From assembly GCA_905372205.1 (NCBI GenBank), contig CAJPOH010000016.1, positions 1 through 9,842 on the forward strand: a stretch of 9,842 nt of DNA, given 5' to 3'. Position 1 is the first letter of the stretch; each line of letters starts with the position of its first letter. Below the pieces are notes generated by a model. It was not told the origin of the DNA. It worked only from the letters and a program-made list of their open reading frames with translations, and ran no database searches. The stretch comes from an uncultured Treponema sp. Its GTDB lineage: Bacteria; Spirochaetota; Spirochaetia; Treponematales; Treponemataceae. This document shows positions 1 through 4,517 of this stretch, one piece after another. The position numbers and the translations under genes were made by a program.

Positions 1-1116
1 ATATTTTTCTTCACTTTCTTTCACAATGACTTTTTGTTTTCCAATTGAAAACGATGTCTTTCCTTCAACCCAAATCATATAGCCATTTTTAACCTTTGTG
101 TTTATCTCAAGTTCTTTTTTCTGCAATAAACGTTTTCCATTTTTTATGCAGAGTGTAATACCACTATAAGAAATACACGTTCCCTCATTATATGGTTTTA
201 TTAGATTAAAACACGAAGAACAAGTTACTCTATAACCTATTTTTAGTAATATAAACCCTTCTTGCAAAAACCTAATCTTAAAATTATCAGACATTGATAA
301 AAATTCCCCATCCCTACAAGAAATCTCCCCTTCTTTCTCACATCTCCAATAATCTATTGTTTTTATAAAAGCACTATAAGTAGTTGTAATATATTTTTCG
401 TCGAGAGAAAGTCTTGATAAAGTTTTGCATACCCCCCCCTTCCAACCAGGAAAAGTTTGGGTTAAAGCGGGGATTAAAATAAGGCGAATTTTATTTCTAA
501 GATATTCTAAGGAATGATTGGTGGCATCCTCCATCCATTTCAAATCTTTTTCAAGCAAATAAGCTTTGAGTTCTTCCTTTTCTACATTAAGGAGAGGTTT
601 AATATAATAACCTCTTTTCATTTTCATCCCAAGAAGAGAAGTAAGGGATGAACCATTCAAAAAAGAAAGCAAAACGCCTTCATAAAAGTCATCTCTAGTA
701 TGTGCTGTCAAAACGTAATCAGCTTTAAAAAAATCTTTAGCTTTTTCAAAAATCTTATACCTTATAAACCTTGCAGCTTCCTCAATTCCTTTTTTTCGCA
801 AATTTGCAAGAGCTTCAATCTTACCCCTTGGAAGTTCTACAACTACACACTCAATTTTCTCTTTAAGCCCTGTAGAACATAGTTCCTTCACAAAATCGGC
901 ATCTTTCCTACTTTCTTCCGCTTCTCTTATATTATGGTTGACTGTTACAACACAAATTGAAAAATTGAATTTATACTTTAATTCATCCATCAAATGAAGC
1001 AATGCAACAGAATCAGAACCTCCCGAGACTGCCAACAACAACTTAAACGGTCTTTTTACTATGGAAGCTAGCAAAGAAAGAGAAGAATAAACTTCTGAGA
1101 ATAACTTAGATGTCAT
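1..1116 (-). CDS. tilS: tRNA(Ile)-lysidine synthase TilS, C-terminus cut by window edge
   Basis: TilS uses ATP and lysine to convert the wobble C34 of the CAU-anticodon tRNA-Ile into lysidine, so that it reads AUA as Ile. The frame is open from the ATG at 1116 to the left edge: 372 codons without a stop. The N-type ATPase P-loop SGGSDS is at residues 31-36, followed by VNHNIRE with the AEES stretch. TAHTRDD is at about residues 137-143, and the tRNA-contact block EDATN...RNKIR at about 196-211. The usual family form of the second motif is TAHHxDDQxET, so this copy diverges there. The visible part after about residue 290 should be the C-terminal substrate-binding domain. Family members are usually about 430-470 residues, so some 60-100 are missing. 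It lies 53 bp after rplY and is probably cotranscribed with it. No Shine-Dalgarno sequence stands at the usual distance. The family assignment is secure; the exact start is less so. Confidence 0.93.
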   Translation of the reverse strand, partial: MTSKLFSEVYSSLSLLASIVKRPFKLLLAVSGGSDSVALLHLMDELKYKFNFSICVVTVNHNIREAEESRKDADFVKELCSTGLKEKIECVVVELPRGKIEALANLRKKGIEEAARFIRYKIFEKAKDFFKADYVLTAHTRDDFYEGVLLSFLNGSSLTSLLGMKMKRGYYIKPLLNVEKEELKAYLLEKDLKWMEDATNHSLEYLRNKIRLILIPALTQTFPGWKGGVCKTLSRLSLDEKYITTTYSAFIKTIDYWRCEKEGEISCRDGEFLSMSDNFKIRFLQEGFILLKIGYRVTCSSCFNLIKPYNEGTCISYSGITLCIKNGKRLLQKKELEINTKVKNGYMIWVEGKTSFSIGKQKVIVKESEEKY

Positions 1117-1125
1117 AAAGAATTA

Positions 1126-1149
1126 AGGGAGGCAAGAATCCACCTCCCT
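1126..1149 (-). terminator. Hairpin between rplY and tilS (weak terminator or attenuator)
   Basis: A perfect 7-bp inverted repeat (AGGGAGG/CCTCCCT, loop of 10 nt) fills the 53-bp rplY-tilS gap. On the minus strand it is followed by TTAATTCTTT, a broken U-tract, so termination would be weak. The arm nearer rplY contains the only purine-rich Shine-Dalgarno-like sequence in the gap. It lies about 27 nt from the tilS ATG, too far for normal use. The structure may reduce tilS expression relative to rplY; that is inference. Confidence 0.5.
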
Positions 1150-1169
1150 CTATGTTGATTGAAAAAATC

Positions 1170-1796
1170 TTACTCTGAAGCTTTTCCTGCAGGTGCTTCA
1201 GCACTTGCATCTGTTTCAGAAGTAGTAGAAGCCTCGGGCACATCATAGCTCGCAAACTTCAAGGCAGCAATAGTAACTTCAGGGTCAGTAAGAATGGTTA
1301 CACCTTCAGAGATAGCAATATCTTTAACATGCAAAGACGCATTTAACTCAAGGTTGGAAACATCAACAACAATACGAGTAGGAAGGTGCTTTGGCAAGCA
1401 CTCAACTTCAACCTCTGTTGCACCCGTTTCAAGCACTCCACCTCTTCTCACGCCTTCAGGAGATCCCACTAACTTAACCTTCACTTTAGTTCTTAATGGC
1501 ACACCACGTTCTACAGCGTAAAAATCTAGATGAAGAATCTTATCTTTTATTCTATCGTATTGATAGTCCTTAACAAAAACCTCATGTTCTTCACCTTCAA
1601 GCATAATCTTCAATATTGTACTTTCGGTTATTGTTTTAAACAACTTCCCAAATTCAAGTTCACAAACATCAACAGATGTTGATTTACCATGCCTATCATA
1701 CATTACAGCAGGTATTCTTTTTTGTTTTCTCAAAGATAGAAGATTTGATTTAGTCAAAACTACACGGCGATTTGCATTTAATACTTTCTCTTCCAT
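1170..1796 (-). CDS. rplY: Large-subunit ribosomal protein bL25, long TL5/Ctc form
   Basis: bL25 binds 5S rRNA in the central protuberance of the 50S subunit; the long form is the Ctc general-stress protein of Bacillus and TL5 of Thermus. The 208-residue product has an N-terminal L25 domain (about 1-92, ending in HLDFYAV). It is followed by the TL5-type beta domain (about 93-185, with the V-GSPEGVRRGGVLE stretch). A low-complexity Ala/Ser/Glu-rich tail occupies about 186-208. I chose the ATG at 1796 because AGGGAG lies 9 nt upstream. A TTG at 1823 would add nine residues (MLYFREFPC) unlike L25. It lies between the tRNA-Gln gene and tilS. The pth gene that follows ctc/rplY in many bacteria is absent here. 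No separate clear promoter was found, so readthrough from spoVG and the tRNA is likely. Confidence 0.95.
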   Translation of the reverse strand: MEEKVLNANRRVVLTKSNLLSLRKQKRIPAVMYDRHGKSTSVDVCELEFGKLFKTITESTILKIMLEGEEHEVFVKDYQYDRIKDKILHLDFYAVERGVPLRTKVKVKLVGSPEGVRRGGVLETGATEVEVECLPKHLPTRIVVDVSNLELNASLHVKDIAISEGVTILTDPEVTIAALKFASYDVPEASTTSETDASAEAPAGKASE

Positions 1797-1881
1797 ACAA
1801 GGAAACTCCCTAAAATAGAGCAAGGCTCACTCTAAAATAAAAAATCTTTCAAAAACACACGCTCTCAAAAGACATCCAAAA

Positions 1882-1954
1882 CTGGGACGGTAGGATTCGA
1901 ACCTACGGAATGACGGCACCAAAAGCCGTTGGCTTACCACTTGCCGACGTCCCA
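1882..1954 (-). tRNA. tRNA-Gln (anticodon UUG)
   Basis: A full cloverleaf folds on the minus strand. The acceptor stem is TGGGACG/CGTCCCA, the D stem GGC/GCC with the GTGGTAA loop, and the anticodon stem ACGGC/GCCGT with loop TTTTGGT, giving anticodon TTG. The T stem is GTAGG/CCTAC with loop TTCGAAT. Discriminator G73 and the U1-A72 pair match tRNA-Gln identity. The 3' CCA is not encoded, because the gene continues GTTTT, so it must be added enzymatically. The variable region reads as 6 nt in this fold, one more than the common five. The gene sits inside a protein-coding cluster, 13 nt after a hairpin and 85 nt before rplY, so its ends may be cut from a longer transcript. Confidence 0.96.
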
Positions 1955-1967
1955 AAGTTATTTTTAA

Positions 1968-1999
1968 ACTTCTTGCAAGCAAAGAAACTTACAAGAAGT
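1968..1999 (-). terminator. Hairpin between spoVG and tRNA-Gln
   Basis: Arms of 12 nt flank an 8-nt loop. As DNA, 11 positions pair and one is mismatched (c1976/a1991). In minus-strand RNA that position becomes a G-U wobble, so the stem is unbroken only in the spoVG-direction transcript. It is followed by TTTAAAAATAAC rather than a pure U-tract. It starts 13 nt after the spoVG stop and ends 13 nt before the tRNA. It could be a partial terminator, a 3'-end stabiliser, or a processing structure ahead of the tRNA. Confidence 0.55.
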
Positions 2000-2012
2000 C
2001 TATAACAAACAA

Positions 2013-2279
2013 TTAGTCTTCATCATCTTTAGCTGCATTATATGCATCTAAAACTGCTTTAGACATTTTTTCTCTAAAACTCGTAACTATAGGGTGTGCG
2101 ACGTTCTTAAACTCGTTTTCTCCTACCTTACGACTCGGCATAACTACAAAAAGCCCGTTAGAACCTTCTAGTATACCAACACTATGCACAACAAAACAAT
2201 CGTCAAAAGTGACGCTAGCATAAGCTTTTAACTTAGCTTTATCCTTACATTTGCGAATTCGCACGTCAGTTATTTCCAT
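2013..2279 (-). CDS. spoVG: SpoVG-family DNA/RNA-binding regulator
   Basis: SpoVG proteins are small site-specific DNA- and RNA-binding regulators. They were first found in Bacillus sporulation and are conserved in spirochaetes, which do not sporulate. The 88-residue product matches the family length. It begins MEITDVRIRK and contains LKAYASVTFDD (about 17-27), FVVHSVGILEG and the signature FVVMPSRK (about 44-51), then FKNVAHPI. The C-terminus is the usual lysine/acidic-rich tail (AKDDED). The start is firm: TAGGAGG stands 5 nt before the ATG. A promoter-like sequence occurs just upstream, at the ispE end. Likely targets in this organism cannot be read from the window. Confidence 0.96.
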   Translation of the reverse strand: MEITDVRIRKCKDKAKLKAYASVTFDDCFVVHSVGILEGSNGLFVVMPSRKVGENEFKNVAHPIVTSFREKMSKAVLDAYNAAKDDED

Positions 2280-2312
2280 AACATCCTCCTAAAGCCTTAC
2301 GAACAACAATGC

Positions 2313-2342
2313 CTTATACCCTCGGATGTATTGTATCATCAA
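2313..2342 (-). promoter_or_regulatory. Candidate sigma70-type promoter for spoVG
   Basis: On the minus strand, TTGATG (2342-2337) is followed after 18 nt by TATAAG (2318-2313). It lies in the 68-bp gap between the ispE stop and the spoVG start. It would give a leader of about 27 nt that includes the strong AGGAGG site. Match to consensus is 4/6 and 5/6. It would let spoVG be expressed apart from ispE. Confidence 0.5.
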
Positions 2343-2347
2343 AATCT

Positions 2348-3178
2348 CTATTTTTCAATAGGAATAAAAAAATCACAATTACTCCATTTTTCTGAAAACA
2401 ATGCGTAAGCCCCCCTAGCCTTTTCCCAAGATCTAAAAAGTCCATAAACACTAGATCCTGCTCCAGTCATAAGGCTCATATCACTCGCAAATGTCAAAAA
2501 ATCTTCCTTAATCTCTTTTAGCACTGGATATCTTTCAAAAAGAGGAATTTCAAAACTATTAAAAACCTCAGTAGAAAAAGGAAAAACCGAATTCAATTCT
2601 ACCCTTTCCTTCATCTCTTCATCTCTAACATCCAGCATGCTATATGCTTCTTGTGTAAAGCTAGGAAAATCAGGATGCACCAGAACGCCCACATAAGACG
2701 TATCCAAAACACAAGGAAAAACCTTTTCTCCTCTTCCTTCAACCCTAGCACTACCGCCAGTCAAAAAGAATGGAACATCACTCCCCACTCTCAGAGCTAT
2801 TCCTAAAAGTTTATCATAGCTAAGATTGGTATTTAGTAACTCATTCATCGCTAAAATAAGAGAAGCCGCATCACTAGAAGCTCCTCCAAGCCCAGCACCT
2901 ATAGGAATTCGCTTTATCAAAGAAACATTAAGAGCAAATTCGAGACCTGTAGCATCCTTAAAAGCAGAAATAGCTTTGCTTAAAGAATTTTCTTCCCCTA
3001 TACTCATTCCTGCAACGTCAATACGAGTTCCAGAGTCAGAAAGAGAAACCACCATATCATCAGATATAGAAATCTCTTGCATCAAAGAACTAATTTCATG
3101 AAAACCATCAGCTCTTTTATTCCCAACCTCAAGATGCAAGTTGATTTTAGCATGAGGATGCACAACCACAGTCTTCAA
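2348..3178 (-). CDS. ispE: 4-diphosphocytidyl-2-C-methyl-D-erythritol kinase IspE
   Basis: IspE phosphorylates CDP-ME at its 2-hydroxyl with ATP, the fourth step of the MEP (non-mevalonate) isoprenoid pathway, in the cytoplasm. It is a GHMP kinase. Numbered from the TTG at 3178, the substrate-site PHAKINLHL holds the catalytic lysine at 11. The glycine-rich ATP loop PIGAGLGGASSDAAS is at about 92-106, and GSDVPFFLTGG supplies the catalytic aspartate 134. The C-terminal GHMP motif MTGAGSSVYGLF is at about 237-248. The length of 276 is normal. A TTG at 3193 would add five residues, but it lies within about 5 nt of the predicted transcription start and lacks a ribosome site. The TTG at 3178 has GAGAGG 7 nt upstream. 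It is the first gene of the minus-strand cluster. Confidence 0.94.
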   Translation of the reverse strand: MKTVVVHPHAKINLHLEVGNKRADGFHEISSLMQEISISDDMVVSLSDSGTRIDVAGMSIGEENSLSKAISAFKDATGLEFALNVSLIKRIPIGAGLGGASSDAASLILAMNELLNTNLSYDKLLGIALRVGSDVPFFLTGGSARVEGRGEKVFPCVLDTSYVGVLVHPDFPSFTQEAYSMLDVRDEEMKERVELNSVFPFSTEVFNSFEIPLFERYPVLKEIKEDFLTFASDMSLMTGAGSSVYGLFRSWEKARGAYALFSEKWSNCDFFIPIEK

Positions 3179-3203
3179 CCCAAGCCCTCTCAATAGGAGA
3201 GGT

Positions 3204-3233
3204 ATCTTACCAAAAAAACATTGTTTTTGTCAA
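3204..3233 (-). promoter_or_regulatory. sigma70-type promoter of the ispE cluster
   Basis: On the minus strand a consensus TTGACA (3233-3228) is followed after 18 nt by TAAGAT (3209-3204). Transcription would start near 3197, about 20 nt before the TTG at 3178. This supports the shorter ispE start. It is the only strong promoter seen for the minus-strand cluster in the divergent spacer. Confidence 0.65.
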
Positions 3234-3256
3234 CGTCTCATTTTGATTAAAATCTT

Positions 3257-3287
3257 CTTAAAAACTTGCAAATAAGAGTTTTTTAAG
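3257..3287. repeat. Imperfect AT-rich inverted repeat
   Basis: CTTAAAAACT (3257-3266) pairs with AGTTTTTTAAG (3277-3287) across a 10-nt loop, with one extra T. Short outer arms (atctt near 3252-3256, aagat near 3290-3294) could extend it. It lies just upstream of the ispE promoter, where no gene ends on either strand, so it is not an obvious terminator. A regulatory role is possible but unsupported. Confidence 0.45.
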
Positions 3288-3292
3288 TTAAG

Positions 3293-3316
3293 ATAACAAG
3301 GTGTGGAAGTTGTTAT
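3293..3316. repeat. Perfect 7-bp inverted repeat
   Basis: ATAACAA and TTGTTAT flank a 10-bp centre. The spacing, one helical turn between arm ends, suits a dimeric DNA-binding protein as well as an RNA hairpin. It lies about 60 bp upstream of the ispE -35 box. Confidence 0.4.
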
Positions 3317-3442
3317 GAATAAATTTGTTTGACAACATCCATTAATGCCTACTAAATATGAAGCTTCTCGTTCCAACCAAGAGAAAACTCACCTAGTAAG
3401 CTCTATCGTTATTGAGCTTATTCTACTACAAATATTCTGAAC

Positions 3443-3504
3443 GTACATTAGAAAATGTTATAACCGTACATTAGGGGATGTGAAAACAGTACATTAGCTA
3501 ATGT
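3443..3504. repeat. Three GTACATTAG repeats at exact 23-bp spacing
   Basis: Units begin at 3443, 3466 and 3489, and each reads GTACATTAG-nnn-ATGT over 16 bp. In the third, flanking bases complete a perfect 20-bp palindrome (3488-3507), AGTACATTAGCTAATGTACT. The first two keep the left half-site exactly and a weaker right half. Full 23-bp units 1 and 2 agree at 17 of 23 positions by hand alignment. The layout resembles iterons or a row of operators for a dimeric protein. The nearest genes are ispE and the TPR gene, each with its promoter more than 190 bp away. Confidence 0.75.
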
Positions 3505-3516
3505 ACTGCCCCCATC

Positions 3517-3610
3517 CTGTACAGCATTGGGGGTGCAAACCCCGCTATATTGAGGTCGCGTGCTGTACAGCAACGAGGGTGCATTCTGTACAGCATTGCA
3601 TAGCGATGCA
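3517..3610. repeat. CTGTACAGCA repeats continuing the 23-bp register, GC-rich
   Basis: CTGTACAGCA, containing the palindrome CTGTACAG, occurs at 3517, 3563 and 3586: intervals of 46 and 23 bp. The missing position at 3540 holds a degenerate unit that keeps ATTGAGG. Counting each unit from its GTACA, the unit at 3519 matches the one at 3466 at about 15 of 23 positions, and the units at 3519 and 3565 match at about 17 of 23. This block and the GTACATTAG block therefore look like one diverged family, offset by 7 bp. GGGTGC recurs in two units. CCCCCA (3509-3514) can pair with TGGGGG (3528-3533), and GGGG (3530-3533) alternatively with CCCC (3540-3543). Confidence 0.7.
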
Positions 3611-3630
3611 TGCGTGTTTTGCGATGCAAT
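3595..3630. repeat. Inverted repeat at the right end of the 23-bp array
   Basis: ATTGCAT (3595-3601) pairs with ATGCAAT (3624-3630). After one mismatch, GC pairs with GC, leaving a 16-nt loop rich in GCATGC-like palindromes. It overlaps the last CTGTACAGCA unit and may mark the end of the element. No T-tract follows on either strand. Confidence 0.5.
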
Positions 3631-3700
3631 TCATGAAGGAAGTAACATCCTAGCTAACCTTACTACAACCAAAGCATAGCAATGGAACAAATTCGAATCC

Positions 3701-3729
3701 TTGAATAATACCATTCTTTTTTCTATAAT
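3701..3729 (+). promoter_or_regulatory. sigma70-type promoter of the TPR gene
   Basis: TTGAAT (3701-3706) is followed after exactly 17 bp by a perfect TATAAT (3724-3729). The start of transcription should fall near 3736, giving a leader of about 27 nt that contains GGAGAG at 3752-3757. This rules out the upstream GTG at 3730 as translation start. Confidence 0.75.
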
Positions 3730-3762
3730 GTGACGATACCAATAAAACATTGGAGAGATGCA

Positions 3763-4437
3763 GTGAAAAAAAACCATTTGTTTTTTGTCTACCTATTGTG
3801 TGGTGTTTTGTCTTTATCAGCTCAACAAAGAAAACCGGATGCATTAAAGCTATTTAGAGATGGTAGGAGTTTAGATGAAAGGGGAAGAGTCGAAGAAGCA
3901 AAAAATGCTTACGAAGCCTCCGTTGCCATTTGTCTTGCTGAACTATCTCAAAATCCACGCAACTTAGATTCATATACTGTTTGCACATGGTCTTTATTGA
4001 GACTTAAACGCTATAATGAAGTGCTTAAATACTGCAATGAAGCATTAAATATAACACAAGATTTACGCATAATAGAAACAGCAGGGGAAGCATGCTTTCA
4101 TCTTGGAAAATACAAACAAGCATTGCAACATCTTGAACAATACGTAGATTCAAATCAAGCTGGAGATAGATTAGGAGATGCTTATTTTTTTATTGGAGAA
4201 ATATATGATAAGCAAAAAAAATACAATAAAGCTGATATTGCCTACTCCATCGCAGTTCGTTTTAACTCCCAACGCCCTCTTTGGTGGTATCGCTTGGCTG
4301 TTGCAAAAGAAAACAGCATGGATAGAACAAACGCCCAAGATAGACAAAATGTGATTAATGCTTATAGAGCTGTCTTACGTCTATCTCCAAATTATCCGGG
4401 AGTTCAGGAAAAAATAAGAGTTCTACAAACATCATAA
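3763..4437 (+). CDS. Secreted TPR-repeat protein of unknown role
   Basis: The 224-residue product starts with a classic signal peptide: MKKNH, a hydrophobic core FFVYLLCGVLSL, and a signal peptidase I site after LSA (residue 20). The rest is helical and TPR-like. Candidate repeats lie at about 24-58 (ALKLFRDGRSLDERG..EEAKNAYEASV), 70-97, 102-130 (AGEACFHLGKYKQALQHLE), 137-167 (GDAYFFIGEIYDKQKKYNKA) and 172-215. It should therefore be a periplasmic or outer-membrane-associated scaffold protein. The GTG start at 3763 is chosen because GGAGAG lies 5 nt before it and the predicted transcript begins only at about 3736. It is followed after 80 bp by the aminopeptidase gene on the same strand, probably cotranscribed. 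No enzymatic motif was seen, and the partner is unknown. Confidence 0.85.
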   Translation: MKKNHLFFVYLLCGVLSLSAQQRKPDALKLFRDGRSLDERGRVEEAKNAYEASVAICLAELSQNPRNLDSYTVCTWSLLRLKRYNEVLKYCNEALNITQDLRIIETAGEACFHLGKYKQALQHLEQYVDSNQAGDRLGDAYFFIGEIYDKQKKYNKADIAYSIAVRFNSQRPLWWYRLAVAKENSMDRTNAQDRQNVINAYRAVLRLSPNYPGVQEKIRVLQTS

Positions 4438-4463
4438 AATCAATAAAACCATGAAGTGTAATG

Positions 4464-4490
4464 TTTTTGAATTTTCTAATAATTCAAAAA
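4464..4490 (+). terminator. AT-rich hairpin between the TPR and aminopeptidase genes
   Basis: A perfect 10-bp stem, TTTTTGAATT/AATTCAAAAA, has a 7-nt loop. It is made almost wholly of A-T pairs and is followed by GTTGTTGC, not a U-tract. It sits 27 nt before the aminopeptidase ATG-proximal AGGAGG region. It may be a weak attenuator or merely an mRNA structure. Confidence 0.4.
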
Positions 4491-4517
4491 GTTGTTGCAT
4501 AAAAATAGGAGGAAAAA

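Larger units (their letters stand above)
3234..3700. other. Divergent intergenic region with no recognisable gene
   Basis: No convincing protein or RNA gene was found between the ispE promoter and the TPR-gene promoter. The left part (to about 3440) is AT-rich, with two inverted repeats and a TTGACA box at 3329-3334 with only a poor -10. The right part (about 3443-3630) is visibly richer in G and C. It is built of short repeats in 23-bp register plus inverted repeats, described separately. A 31-codon ATG frame at 3345-3440 has no ribosome site and is not annotated. Confidence 0.6.

Noticed and set aside
432..439. Run of eight C in tilS as a possible frameshift or phase-variable tract
   Set aside because: The TilS frame reads correctly on both sides with family-like sequence, and eight bases is short for slippage switching. 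It is only a weak candidate.
700..882. Short plus-strand ORF (60 codons) within tilS
   Set aside because: It is antisense to the continuous TilS frame; its Phe/Lys-rich content reflects AT-rich antisense sequence.
2826..3101. Plus-strand ORF inside ispE, and similar ones inside rplY, the aminopeptidase and the LRR gene
   Set aside because: All are opposite-strand shadows of well-supported genes and show no family motifs.
3186..3202. Hairpin CCTCTC/GAGAGG hiding the ispE ribosome site
   Set aside because: The predicted transcript starts near 3197, so most of the upstream arm would not be in the RNA. It overlaps the promoter downstream edge instead.
3443..3610. CRISPR array
   Set aside because: Units are 16 bp or less of real conservation with only about 7 bp between them, they diverge from one another, and no cas gene is in view.
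3440..3660. Integron attC recombination site
   Set aside because: I looked for paired RYYYAAC and GTTRRRY core sites around the inverted repeats and found no matching pair; no integrase gene is in the window.
3730..4437. GTG at 3730 as start of the TPR protein
   Set aside because: It directly abuts the TATAAT box and lies upstream of the expected transcription start. The GTG at 3763 has a ribosome site and begins a normal signal peptide.
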